From Blastocladiella britannica (Eukaryota > Blastocladiomycota > Blastocladiomycetes > Blastocladiales > Blastocladiaceae): DNA of 63,045 nt. The DNA lies in NCBI GenBank assembly GCA_025349905.2, contig MU624553.1:1-63045 (forward strand), written 5' to 3'. Below, piece after piece: positions 34,550 to 46,414 of the stretch. How positions within the stretch are numbered: the stretch's first letter is position 1; each line of letters opens with the position of its first letter. Both the position numbers and the translations under genes were made by a program. Under the pieces are notes generated by a model. The model ran no database searches and had not been told where the DNA came from. It saw nothing but the letters and a program-made list of their open reading frames with translations.

Positions 34550-37500
34550 TCAAGGACATAACTCATGCAAAGAGACCGCACTTTGCCACCAAACGACTAC
34601 CTCCTCCTGGCCAGCACTGGTTGCCTCCGCGATACACACGTCACGACAGACTTTTAGGTCAAACCCGTTGTCTCGCCACCATTCCAACGCTCGAATACGG
34701 CCATGCCTGGACGCTTGGATAAGCGCTTTGTCCCTGAAATAAATCCGGAACTTGTGCACCGACCACCATGAAAGCACGTCGACAAAGCCGGCCTGAGAGG
34801 AATTGATCATGGCCGAGGCGGAATAAAGGATGGGCAGGCCGGATGCGAGCCACCAGTCAAGTACAGCAATACTGACTTGCTCAGACTGGACCCCATTTGA
34901 CTCGATACGGCCAGACGCCTTGTCCATGGCTGCCTTCGAATACAGCAGCTCAAGTCCACTCATCATCCACCACGACAGGACTTCCAGGTGACCCCGAGCG
35001 GATGCAAAGTCCATCGCCCGCTGAGTATATACCATGGCACACCCGGAAGACTTCCAAATCTTGAGAACATCGAGATGGCCATTGGCAGACGCGTAGTCAA
35101 CCGCATTGGCCGAGTAGCGGCCCAGCGGCCTGGCCTTGAGCAATTCCTTGAGAGTAGTCACGCGGTTTGCTCGCGATGCACGATCGATCGCCAGTTCCTC
35201 CTTCTTGATTGCCTTGTTGTTGAGTACCGGCGTACGGGGCAGTTGATGGCCTGCGTTGCCTGGGACAGGGTTGCGTGGCAATTTGCTGAAACCAATCTCG
35301 TGCCACCACACTTGGGCGTCGTAATGCGCTTCTTGATAGGTCGTATCCAAATACTTGAGGGGCAATCCAGAGTCGAGCCACCACTGCAGCATATCGGTAT
35401 GACCAGCTTTAGCTGCCCAGTGCACAGCGTTTGCAGAGTAAGAGTCAGGCGCATGGTCCTTGAACCAGTCGAGCACAAGGGTTTGGCGCCCAGATGTGGC
35501 ATAGTCCATGCATGTCGTTGAGTTGGCATTGAAATCGAGATCCAAGAGCTTGCTGTGCCAGGTCGCAAAAAAATCGACGTGACCGTTTTTCGATGCCTGG
35601 TTGAGAGCGTACGGTGTAGGCTGGAAGGGAAGGCCATTGTCTACCCACCAGCGGATCACGTCGAGCTGGCCATTGCCAATGGCGCCATCGATCGCTGCCC
35701 GCGAGAAGCGCATAGTAGTCCCATACTTGCCGAACCACCACTTTAATGAGTCGAGGCTCCCTTTCTCGGCCGCCTTGTCAACGGCGGCATCGGTAAAGTG
35801 GAAGGGCATGTTGTTGTCTGTGGAAAAGTTGAACCACCAGTCCAGCGTTTTGGTGTGGTTATTGGCAGACGACTCGTCCACAGCCTTTGTCGAGTAGACG
35901 GGTGGGAGATCGACCTCGAACCACCAATTCAGGGCAGTAGTGTCACCCTCGGAAGAGATCTCGTCCAGGGTAATGCGGCCGTTGATGTCGCGTCGGGCAA
36001 CAGTGTTGTTTAGCTTGACGAGCACAATCAATGCGGTGTCTGTGCCAGTCGTAACAAAATCGAGTCCAAGGTTGCTCGCTGTGTGGTGGCAATAAAATTA
36101 TTCGTCAATAAATTGTTGACTTGTGACTGCAAAAAAAAGAAAAAATTCACATACAGGTCCCACGAGGTTGAACAACCACCATATTGCCGCCCGAGGATGC
36201 AAACTGCACCACCGTCACGTCCTTGAAATTACCTTGGCGTTGTCGCTGCCACTCGAGAGCTGGATGCGGTGCACTACAGTTACTTTCGAATTGCTTGTAT
36301 TGGTGCTGCTGCCCAGTCAGCAACCAAAATTTGAACGACTTGGCGATGGTGTGCTTGCTGTCGACGTCGTCGGGCCCCGGCTCGTAGTAGGAGGCAAAGT
36401 TGGTGTTTTCGACATGTGTGCCAAGGTAGACGCCAGAATTGCCAAGGCACCATGCCAAGCGGATTGGACCCGCTGTGGTGATGTTCATGACCAAAGGCGA
36501 GCATGCCCCCAAGTGGTCTGGATGCGACCACTGGACCTCCTTGTACAGTGGGAACTGGCTCGGGGCGGAAATTAGCAGCTCGATTGCGGCCAACTCACTG
36601 CCCAGCAGCGGCTCGAATGTCGTGTCGACTGTGTCGTTGGGGAACCGCAGTTCCGCGGCAGTCTGGGTGCTGAAGATCACGCGATCCCGGTCGTTGGTCA
36701 CGAGCGTGCACACAAAGTGGAGAGCGCCGTCATCAATGTAGAGGTACCCAGGCAGGATCGTGTTGGCGTCGCGTTTGTACCGCGCAATGTAGATGGGCGA
36801 GGTGCTCCACTCGATGTTGATGACACCGGCGAGCGGGTGGGGCGCAGTGGCAAGGCTCTGGGAAACCCACTGGAGAATGCCTTTGGATGGCTTGGTGATG
36901 TTGGACATGGCGTCATGGACTGCAGGCTATACATGTTTTGTACATATCAGGATGCAGACAAAAAATAAATCATAGGAGGGAGTGGGGGCATACCATCACG
37001 AGCCAGCTGAATTCGGTGACACTGTCGGGTGCGCATGAGGCGCAGCTGATCTCGCCGGCAACGTCGCGCGCATATGTCGCATAGCCGTACGACTCGCCTT
37101 GCAAATTGCGGTACACGGTGCTGGCGAGGTACAGCGCTTCACCACCAATCGTGCCGCCGATGATGGCGTTGGGCGGCGGGCGCCGCGCCGTGTGCTTCAT
37201 GACAGCCACACGCGGGAACGGTCGGTTGGAAGTGATCTCGAAATGCTTGGCATTGTGGTGCGCATCACCACCGAGAAGCTTTCCATCGCCATGCCACACC
37301 AAAGCCGCGTCAACGACCTTTTTCAGGTGCTCGGCGAGTTCAGGCGTCCACTCGCTCACGTATTTCTCAAACTCGCGGATTGCAACCTCGAATTTGGCCC
37401 ACTTGAACACCTCGATTCCGCCCTCGAGTGCGGCCGCGAGTTTCATGGCTTGATCGAACATGGCGTGGAGGTTTGCAAAGGACGGCGGCGCATACTTGGC

Positions 37501-40500
37501 CATGCGCTTCCAGCCCCATGCACCGAGTTTTTTGCATGTGGCGCGGCGCTCGTACATTGGAGACAACTCCTTGTCAAGCGTGGATGGCTTCTTTTTGGAG
37601 GTCGGGTCGAGCCAATCGGGAAGTGAGCAATCCACTTCACTCTGCTTGTGGGCCAGGTCGCGCATTGCCGCAATGGTCGGGCGGAGGGAGTCAAATAAGA
37701 GTGCGAAATCGCTGCCCTTGTCCTGCGTCATGAGCCGCCGCCAAATCAAATTCAGTTGGTGCTCGAGCGAATTGAGTCTAATTTTTGTGTTGTCAGTTTC
37801 CAACTCGCTTCTTTGAACTGGAAAAATAAAAAAAGACGTACAGCTCACCGCGCATGGTCTTCATAAAGAACGACACGAGTGTAAAGTAGTCGAGCAGGCC
37901 CCACGACTGGAATTTGAAAAATTTGTTGATCTCGTGGGGTGACACGGTTCCCGACTATGGATTGCATCAAATAAAATCAGGCTGTGATCCAGAAGTAAAA
38001 AAGCAAAAAGCAAAAAAATAAGGTACCTTGTCATCATCGATACCCTGGAGCACCTTCGCGAATCCGTCGTACAGGGCATGCAAATCGGCGGCGATCTCGG
38101 GCTCCTTGGCTGACCGCCCACTGCCCGCAATGGCCCGCCCAACTTCGACGCGAACTTGGTCAACAAGGACGTCGGTGAACTCGGGCATCTTGACACGTGC
38201 ACTCCACCCAGCCCTCTGCCACAGGTCGCGCAGCGCTGAGGTCTTGATCTCCATGAAGAAGGAATTACGCTTGGAGAGCTCGTCGAGCATGACCTTGGCC
38301 TCGTCAATCGACTTGCCCTGGGCCGCGACCACCGTCAACACGTCCTCGAACGACTTGTCGAGCTCGTTGAACCGCTCGTCGAACCTGCACTTCAACTCGT
38401 CCAGCAGGGTGTCCAGATCGAACTGCTCGCCCAGCAGCTTGAGCTTTTCGCCCAGCGCCGCCACCGTGGTTCGGCTCGCAAGAATCGCCTCGATGCCGCC
38501 CAGCTTGTTCACAGCGGCTACGACAGCCGCCGTCTCTTCGTCGAAGGCTGTCGACACTGCTGGTAGTTTAAACGTCGTTCCGAGCTTCAATACCCACGCG
38601 GAATCCTTCATGGCCTTGGTCAGCTTCTCGTCCAGCTCCTTGATCTCCTTCAATGTTTCGTTGGCGTGCAGCCGGCGGTTGAGCCAATTCCGCTCCTTGT
38701 AGGCAGAGAACAGCGCCGAGCACGAGCGGATCGGAATTTTGAGTGGCCGGAGCACCTCCATCGCGGTAATGTTGTTTGTGGACCATCTATGTTTCTTGTC
38801 CAACTGGCGCACCGTGTCAAGCACAAAGACGACGCGGTGGTAGAGGTCTCGAATAGCGTTTCCGCCATCTTTGGCCGCTATTTCGCAGTCAACGAAAATC
38901 TATATTTTATGAATGAGATGGTGGGCTGACAGACTCAAGAATAAGAAATGAGATAACGGCACCTTAAAGCATGCGAAAATCGGACCAGCAAACGGCACAC
39001 TATTAGCAATCGACTGGAAATGGCCCAGAACAGCGCCGATCGTATCGGATATCTCGGTTCCATCCAGCTTCTCTTGGGCCTCCTTGTAATAGTCGGCGAG
39101 TTGAAAAGCCTCTTGGCCGGCCTCGGCGACCTTGCCCGTTGCATCGTCAATATCTCGTGCGGTGCCAGTCAGTGTCGGGTTGGGCATATCCGCATCTAGG
39201 TCCAACTTGGATGACCGCTTGCGGTAAAGCTGGCGGTCCTTGGGGGGCGGTGTCGGCGGCGACGGTGGCAGTCTGTGGCCATGCTTGCCGAGCGTGGCGA
39301 GCTCTGTCTTGGCCAGCAGGGCAACCTCCATTGGTGCAAAGTTGAACCCGTTGTCCAGCGCCTGGAACTGCTCATCGAAGCTGGGGTGTACGTCAGCGGC
39401 GGCCGCAGCGGCACCTTGCTCAAAGGTCTGTTCGCCCAACGGAAGCGCGTTGGCGGCAACCTCGAGCTCCACCGCCTGTGGCATCACGACCAGCGCGCCA
39501 ACCTCAACCGAATCGAATTCCACCGTGACAGGAATGGCGGGCAAGGTGCCCACTACGGTGAGGTCCAGCAGAAAGGCGACCTTGGTCAGGGCGCTGGTCA
39601 GCATCTTGTCGCAGTCCTTGATCTTGTTGTTGATGCTTTCGCCATGGCACTGGCGGTTGAACCACAGCTGCTGATGAGCCAGAAGCAGAACCGAGCACAC
39701 GCGGATCGGGTCCTCGAGCAGCGCGAGCACAGCGACAGCATGCGATTTGCGCTTGGACCAGTTGGTTTTCTTGTCGAGGTGGCACAGGAGATCAAGCACG
39801 AAAATGACGCGATGGTACAGCTCGCCGATCGCGGGGTGAGTGGCCTGGCCAGAGTTCGCAAAGGTCTAAAAACATTTTGTTTTGAGAGGTGGTGAGTTGC
39901 CTGAATGAGACTGCGGGCGAGACAAGTTGAAAATCGGACCTTCAGGCACGCCAGAATAGAGCCGGCCAAGGGCGTACGACCAGACATGGCCTCAAGATGG
40001 TCCGCAATGAAGTCGATCATTTTATCGTTCCCCTCCGCCTCCATTTTTTCCTGAGCCGTGGCAAAGAGTTTGAAGATATCAAGCACCGCATCGTTGTTGT
40101 CGTCGTCATCGTCGTCATCCGCCGTCGCAGTGCCGTTGTCTGCTGCCGTCGGGGCGTCGCCATCTGTGGCCAGGGCGTCGCCATCTGTGGCCAGGGCGTC
40201 GTCGGCGGTGGCCGGGAAGTCATCGGCCGTAGCAGAGGTGTTGTCGGCGGCATGCAGATCCCCATTGTTAATGTCGGCAAGCGAGTCGTCCGCCAGCGCA
40301 GAGTCCACGAGGGGCGGCATCAGCGCCGACTGCTGCTGTTCCTGTTCCTGTTCCTGGTCGGCGCCGCTGACCATGATCGGAGGCGCCGGAAGGGCCAGCA
40401 GTGCTTTCGGACGAGCGGCAGTAGCAGCGGCCGAGGCGGCCGGCCATGAGAGCGCCTGTTTCGCACGCTCGCGAAGGCCCTTCAGCAGCCGCGACATTGG

Positions 40501-40521
40501 TGTCTTTTTGGAGGCTTTCAT
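34550..40521 (-). CDS. giant helical-module/DM9/WW-repeat protein
   Basis: There are seven exons: 40521-39940, 39865-38963, 38899-38027, 37954-37842, 37777-36994, 36926-36155 and 36078-34550. Introns are 63-76 bp, all phases close, and the product is about 1,851 residues. Residues 1-150 are disordered, ending in an Asp-rich tract. Then come two homologous helical modules, each passing through TPLAGSILACLK or VPFAGPIFACFK directly before an intron, followed by LYHRVIFVLD/LYHRVVFVLD and LDKK. Next is a helical linker and two DM9-type motifs (PPPNAIIGGTIGGEALYLA; PIYIARYKRDANTILPGYLY). A beta-rich region and about 12 WW ankyrin-like repeats (GHLDVL, GHLEVLSWW) finish the chain. There is no signal peptide or P-loop. 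The helical modules recall N-terminal death-type domains of fungal STAND proteins and MLKL (inference). A sensor or receptor role is proposed, not shown. Confidence 0.72.
40152..40200. repeat. 21-bp tandem repeat in coding sequence
   Basis: A 21-bp unit (GCCATCTGTGGCCAGGGCGTC) occurs just over twice in the first exon of the 40521-34550 gene. On the coding strand it encodes the repeated DALATDG within an acidic disordered tract. It probably arose by slippage. Confidence 0.7.
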
Positions 40522-41309
40522 GTGCTGTGTGTGCTCTGTGTTCTATGCTCGATCGGTGATACGGACGATTGACCACGGCGAACTAAAAGAGGAGTACGTT
40601 TAGGCAGCGGCTCTCTGGGGGCAGCAGCAGTGGCGGCGGCGGCGGCGGCGGCCGAAAGTCGGAGCCAGCCACACAAAACAACAAGATCCGATCCAGCCGC
40701 CAACTCTGAAACGACGCCCACTCAGCACCTCTTTTGGGATTTCGTGGAAATAAAAGTTTCGTGACCAGTAAAATGTTCCCAAAACGTTCTTCCATCGGCC
40801 ATGGAGGCGACAGTAATTCCAGTATAATGGATCCATTGGATCAGATCAGCACGGTTCGGGCATAACACAAGATGTTGATGTCGTTAATTTTCGGGACCAA
40901 AGTCGCACAAGAGAAGTACATGGAAATGGGAAATCAAATCGATCCCACTTCCCTCCGAAAATCAACGCCAGGTCGTGTAAGGTTGACTCCGTGAGCTTTT
41001 TGGGCTCCCATCACTGTTGTGGGAGGTTTTGGGCGGTCTGTTGAGGGCACGATCGGCCGAGTACTTGTTGTTGTTGTTGCCCTCAGTCTCTTACTTGTTG
41101 CTTGGAGGCCAGTTACGTGTTCCAGTTTGTCCATTCCTTCCCCACAACTTCACTTCCCGTACCCTCGCCGTGCAGCTAAATACCAGCCAGCGTGTCCATA
41201 TCCAACTTCCGGGCAGAACCTCGCAGCATCAGCATAAGAATAAAAAACGAGCCCTTTACATTAATTGCCAGGCTCCACTCTCAACGACCTAAAAAAACAA
41301 AATGAAAAC
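40522..41309. other. gap upstream of the giant gene
   Basis: This 788-bp region lies between the giant gene's start and the thiolase stop. It contains a GGC triplet run at about 40632-40653 and TTG triplets near 41065-41080. Short frames on both strands have no family features. Promoter and UTR are likely; no gene is called. Confidence 0.45.
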
Positions 41310-42678
41310 TTACTCGCGGACAACGACCGCGGCGGCGCCCATCCCGGACCCAATGCACATCGACAGCACACCAATCTTCTTGCCGGTCCGCTTGAGCTCC
41401 GGCATGATGGTGGCGATCTGACGCGCGCCCGTGCACCCGAGCGGGTGGCCGAGCGCGATCGCGCCGCCCTTGGGGTTGACCTTCTCGAACGGAATGCCGA
41501 GGTGCTCAATCGACATGACCGCCTGCGACGCAAACGCCTCGTTGATCTCGAAAATGTCCACGTCGTTGATGGAGATGCCGGCCTTGCGCAGCGCCTCGGG
41601 GATGGCGAACGCGGGTCCAACACCCATGATCTTGGGGGGCACGCCGACGGCGGCAAAGTTGACAAACTTGCCCAAGATCGGCAGACGCAGCTTCTCAGCG
41701 ACCGAGCGACGGGCCAGCAGGACCGCGGCGGCGCCGTCAGAGACCTGCGACGCGTTTCCCGCGGTGGTGCATCCGTCGGCCGAGAACGCGGGCTTGAGCT
41801 TGGCCAGGCCCTCGGGGGTAGTGCCCTCGCGGATACCGTCGTCCTTGGAAATCACCTTGGTGGTGCCGTCCTCAAGGGTGATGGTAACCGGCACAATCTC
41901 GGCGTCAAACAGACCCTCGCGCTGGGCCTTGGCGGCCTTGACGTGCGACGCGGCCGCGAGCGCGTCCTGCTTGGTGCGCGGGATCTTGAACTGCTTGGCC
42001 ACGTTCTCGGACGTGATGCCCATGGGCAGCAGGCAGTCGGCCGCGGGCTCGAACGCCGTCACCTTGTCGGAGGTCGACGAGGGCATGGCGCCGGGGCCGT
42101 AGCTGAGGGTCTATTTTTTATATATTGGGTTAGGCTCTTGATCACACATCCAATCCGATAATAAAGAATGAAAAGCATACCATCGACTCCACACCGGCGC
42201 CAATGCCAATGTCAATCATGCCGACCTGGATCGCGTGGGCAATCGACGCGCATGCCTGCAGGCCCGACGAGCACTGGCGGTTAACCGTCGCCAGGGCCGT
42301 GGTGTCCGGGAACCCAGCGTACAGCGCGGCCATGCGGGCGACGGTCGCGCCACCACCGGGAGGAAGCACGTTGCCGACCTGAATGTCCTGCACCAGCTTG
42401 GGGTCGATCTTGGTCTGGTCGATGGTGGCCTTGAGCACAGCGGCCAGAAGCTCCTCGGGGTGCGTGTCCTTGAACCCGCCCTTGCGCGCGCGCGTGATCG
42501 GCGTGCGCAGGGCCGACACAATCACCACGTCGTGGGGGGACTTGGTGTGGACCGAGGCTTTTTTATTTTCATGTTTTTTTTTTCAGGATGGGGATGGAGA
42601 TCATGTAGAAGAAGGAAATAACGACATACGCTGGGCAATGTGGGAGGCGAGCTGCTGGACACGGGCGTTGGCGGACAT
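41310..42678 (-). CDS. POT1: peroxisomal 3-ketoacyl-CoA thiolase
   Basis: Exons are 42678-42630, 42557-42181 and 42110-41310, with introns of 72 and 70 bp, giving 408 residues. The catalytic residues are all present: Cys in VNRQCSSGLQA, His in ALGHPLGCTGARQ and Cys in LSMCIGSGMG. VIVSALRTPITRARKGGFKD and VGNVLPPGGG place it with Pot1/ACAA1 thiolases rather than the acetoacetyl-CoA type. The first 16 residues contain RVQQLASHI, a good match to the PTS2 peroxisome signal, encoded almost alone by exon 1. The enzyme removes acetyl-CoA in the last step of beta-oxidation. The adjacent gene on the same strand encodes a peroxisomal alcohol oxidase, supporting a shared lipid-oxidation role. Confidence 0.95.
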
Positions 42679-42837
42679 GATGATAAAAGTAGAATGAAAA
42701 GAGAGACAGAGTCGTGAAGAAACCGTGAAAGAGAAAAAGAGGAGACGGGCGAGTCTGCCGGTTTTGATGTGCGCGCGACATGAAAAAAAAAAAACTCATT
42801 CATTTAAAAAAAAAAGCACGGCCCGAAGCTGACATCA

Positions 42838-45099
42838 CTAAAGCTTAGACCCCCGGACCGCGTAGGCCGTATCGACCTTGGCGACCGCGTCGGGACCTAA
42901 CTGGTCCCCGGCCAAGAACCGCGCGACAGAGTACGCCAGCGCGTACGTGGTGACCATCGGGTTGACCCCCGAGGATGTCGGGAACGCCGACGCGTCCGCC
43001 ACGTACAGGCCCGGGCACTCCCAGCACTGGCCGCGTGGATCCACCACCGACGCGCTCGGGGAGGAGCCCATGCGCGCAGTGCCCATCTGGTGTGCGGCAA
43101 ACAGTGGGGTGGCCAACGGGCGGAACCCGGCCGACCGCACCTGATCGGTCCATGCCACCAGCGTCGGGTCGTCGGCACCTGTTCCTTGGCGGTGTACTGA
43201 AGATGATGGCCGATCCCACACGGGTACGTCGGGCTGCGTGGTATACACGCGCCGTGCACCGGCTGCCACCAGGATCTGCGCGGCCCGTACCGCCCCCTCC
43301 ACCAGCGACACCTGGTCGTACGCCGACAAGTCGAACCGCACGTCCGGCTCGCCGTCCTCGTCCACCTCCACCGACGCTTTGCGGTCGCGGTCGCGCGACA
43401 GCACAATGATGTTGGCGGTCCGGTTGAGGTCGGCCAGCATGGCCTTGTGCGCGGCGGGAGAGTGCCACGGAATCAGCGCCGACGCAAACATCGGGGTCAG
43501 CGTCGTGCACTCGAGCTTGGCGCCGTACGGGAACGTGCCGGGCGCTTGACCGGGCTGCCGTTCCACCACCGACGAGATGGCGGTCATCATGCTGCCGTTC
43601 CAGGGGTCCATCGCTGGTACCTTGTCGTCGTCAAAGACGCCAAACACCACTGCTACCGGATGCAAGCCCAAGTGCCGGCCAATGTGCCAGTTCTTGAGCC
43701 CGGACCGCCGCAGCAGGGCCGGCGTGTGGATGGACCCGGCGGCGGCAATCACCGCGTGCTTGGCCCGTACCCTCACTGTCACGGGCGGCATATTCGAATC
43801 GGGTTCAGTGGCAATGCCCTCGACGCCGACGGCTCGACCGCCCTCGACCAGCACTCGGCGCACGGCCACGCCCGAAATCACGCGCCCGCCGCGCTTGCCC
43901 GCGTCCGCGAGCCACGTTGCCGCCGACGACATCTTGATACTGCTCGCGCATCCGAACCCGCATGACCCGCACGCGTGCGGTTTCCCGCCCGTGTTCTGCG
44001 GAATGGTAGCTACCGGCATGCCCAGTGCGTCGCACCCTTTGACCATGACCGCATTGACGTTATTGTGCGCAACGCCCGTGGCCGACACCCCGATCCGCGC
44101 ACATACGGCGTCAATGGCGCGAATGAACTCGGGCGACGCAAAGTACGGTAACCCGCGGGCGGCCCATTCTTCGCGCAGCCAGTGTTGCGGGCGCAGCGAC
44201 GCCGACCAGTTGACGGCGGTTCCGCCACCGACGGTGGATCCGGCCAAGATGTTGATGGACGCGTCATCGGACGTTAGCAACCCGCCACGGTCGTATAGCG
44301 CGCGGACGCTTGCGAGTTCGGTGGGCGGAAGGGATTGCGGCGGGTAGTATGCGCCCTTTTCCAAGACGACCACTTTGTACCCGGCGGCGGTCAGGACACC
44401 CGCTGCGCATCCGCCGCCGGCACCGCTGCCGACAATCACTACGTCGGTGTCGATGGTCACCACCCCACTGTCGTCAGGTTTCAGATCGACTAAGGTTTCG
44501 ACGTGCAGGCCCGCTGGCGGGTCAGGCCGCGATTCCACGGGCGGGCGCCATAAACCGGGGAACCGTAAGCCGTCCTTGACGATCGGCAGGTGCGGGCTCG
44601 AGATGAGTAACCCGTACGTGATGAGCATCGATACCCCGCGGAACAGCGCAAACAGCGTGCGGTTGAGCTTGGTTGCTGATCCCTGTAGTGTATTTTTATC
44701 GTCAGTAACTCATTGAGATTGGACATGGAATATGCATACCCGCCAACCAAGCACAATCTTTTCGCGTGTATCGCGGTCCAGGTCCGCAAACGCGCATCCC
44801 AGGGTAGCTGATCCGGCCGACAACGCGAACGTTCCCGCGGGCCGCGTCAATAGGTACAGGACCAGAAGCAGTTTGCGCTTGGCGGGCGTTGGGAGCGACG
44901 TGCGCAGCAGATCCCAGATCTCGGCGATCGGCGCCACTTGGCTCGACGTGAGTGCGGCCAGGTCCGGGTGCAGACCTTCAGAAGCGGGAGCGGCAGCAAT
45001 AAAAGTGTCCATGACGCTGGCAAACGTGCGCAGTTCCTCCGGGGTCGGGTCGCGCGGGGGACCGCGGCCGATGACCAGAGTAGCAATGAGCGAGTCCAT
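42838..45099 (-). CDS. FAO1: long-chain fatty alcohol oxidase (GMC family)
   Basis: Exons are 45099-44740 and 44682-42838, with a 57-bp intron in phase 0, giving 734 residues. The FAD-binding Rossmann motif is TDVVIVGSGAGGGCAAGVL. The GMC signature region is GSTVGGGTAVNWSASLRP, and the C-terminal active-site segment has AAHQMGTARMG and GVNPMVTTYALAYS with the catalytic His and Asn. The 120-residue N-terminal helical region (EELRTFASVMDTFIAAAP) is typical of long-chain alcohol oxidases such as Candida FAO1 and absent from small GMC enzymes. The protein ends in SKL, a canonical PTS1 signal, so peroxisomal import is expected. It oxidises long-chain alcohols to aldehydes with release of H2O2. An upstream in-frame ATG at 45174 would add 25 residues; the one used has the better context. 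Confidence 0.94.
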
Positions 45100-45448
45100 T
45101 TTTTTTGTATTGTATTGTCGTGAGGACTGGTCGAGAGGAGTGAGGGGAAACGCTGAGCTTTTTGAAGCATTCATGGGCGGTGAATGGCGGCGGCAAGCGA
45201 GCTCATCCCAACCGCCACAACGCGCGAGATTTTATCCCCGCGGGTTGGCTCTGGTCGGCGAATACTACCTCTGTTCAATCGATTGTGCCGACTTTCGCGT
45301 TTTTCATACCATCTACTCTGGATCAAAAACGGATCGAAAGTATAATATAAACGAATTTCATAAAGTATATTTAATCGTAGTGGCAATTGAAGGCAATAAT
45401 ATCGCACACACACACACACACGCCCGGATCCGTGTACATCAAATCAAA
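45100..45448. other. intergenic with CA repeat
   Basis: This 349-bp region lies upstream of the alcohol oxidase. A (CA)n microsatellite runs from 45405 to 45421, next to the 3' end of the GPI-type protein gene. The rest is AT-rich and should hold the oxidase promoter. No gene is seen. Confidence 0.6.
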
Positions 45449-46035
45449 TTACAACGCAAACGCAACCGCCGCCGCCGCGACAGCTCCGAGCGCGCCGGCT
45501 GCCGACCCAACGGCGCCCGACGTGGCCTTAGCGCCCGCCGCGCTTCCCGTAGTGGTGGTCGACGTCGCGTTCCCAACCGCCGAGTTACCGCCGCTGGTCG
45601 AGCTACCCTGACCGCCGGGTGCCGACGTGGTAGGGGAGGTAGTCGCGCCCGACTGCTTGGCCGACTGGCAGTTGGCCACCTGGTCGTTGACCCATGCGTT
45701 GCGCTGCACAACGTAGTCGGGCGAGTCCTGGCACAGCGAGAAGCACGAGACAAAGTTGGTCGACGACTGGCACATGCACGAGTAGTAGTTGACCATGGTG
45801 TTGTTGGGCGGGGGCGCGCACTTGGCACGGTTGGACAGCTCGACCGCCCAGCACCTATTGCAAAAAGATTTGGAGTTAATTTTACGGTGGCTTTTATAAT
45901 GGAAAGGGAAAGGGGTATGTACTTGTTGAACGAATCCTGAGCAGCGCACGACCACAGCTGCGGGGCCGGGGGTGGCGTCTGTGCCGACACGAGCGTCACG
46001 GCAACGGCGAGCACGGAGAGGAGAGTGAGTTGCAT
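45449..46035 (-). CDS. GPI-anchored cell-surface protein
   Basis: Exons are 46035-45923 and 45854-45449, with a 68-bp intron in phase 2, giving 172 residues. A signal peptide (MQLTLLSVLAVAVTLVSAQ) is followed by a short Pro-rich stretch and a domain with eight cysteines, including YYSCMCQSSTNFVSCFSLC. That pattern resembles the fungal GPI-anchored Ser/Thr-rich protein family. A Gly/Ser/Thr-rich linker leads to a hydrophobic C-terminus (GALGAVAAAAVAFAL) with small residues before it, as expected for GPI attachment. The cysteine count matches CFEM proteins but the spacing does not, so CFEM is not called. Role: wall or membrane surface structure, by family analogy. Confidence 0.75.
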
Positions 46036-46414
46036 TATTTTGGATTTGACTTGAAGTTTTGGGTAAAATCTTGCAAAAAATGGAAAAGTGGGGGGAAGCG
46101 GTCAGTATTTGAAGCTTTTTCATGTAAAAAGGAAATGAACAAACTGCGGCGGCGCGAGGGGATAGTACTTTTTACTTTAAAAGGTACTATAATAAAATTC
46201 AGCCGCCTTAAAAATTTTCTTGTGCTTGATCCTTGCAACCTTGGATCGGTCGACAGCAACGTTCACGGCGTGCCTGGAGCTGGTGGTATGGTTGGCTGTG
46301 ATTCTGGATCCCGACCGAGGAGGCGGCTGAACTCCGAAAGATGTGGGCCACGTGCTTGACACCGAAAAAGTACCCAATGGACTCACTCAATTCCCAGCAG
46401 AAAAAAAAAAAAAT
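46036..46414. other. intergenic, AT-rich
   Basis: This 379-bp region lies between two minus-strand genes. It is AT-rich with T- and A-runs and should contain the promoter of the GPI-type gene and the 3' end of the phosphatase gene. No gene is seen. Confidence 0.5.

Noticed and set aside
34550..36031. WW-repeat protein as a separate gene
   Set aside because: No ATG opens this frame near its 5' end; the first in-frame one is about 200 bp in. A GTATGT donor at 36154 and an acceptor at 36079 join it in phase to the upstream exon, and the alternative acceptor would leave an intron of only 26 bp.
45449..46035. CFEM domain in the GPI-type protein
   Set aside because: There are eight cysteines, but their spacing does not fit CFEM; the GPI-anchored Ser/Thr-rich family fits better.
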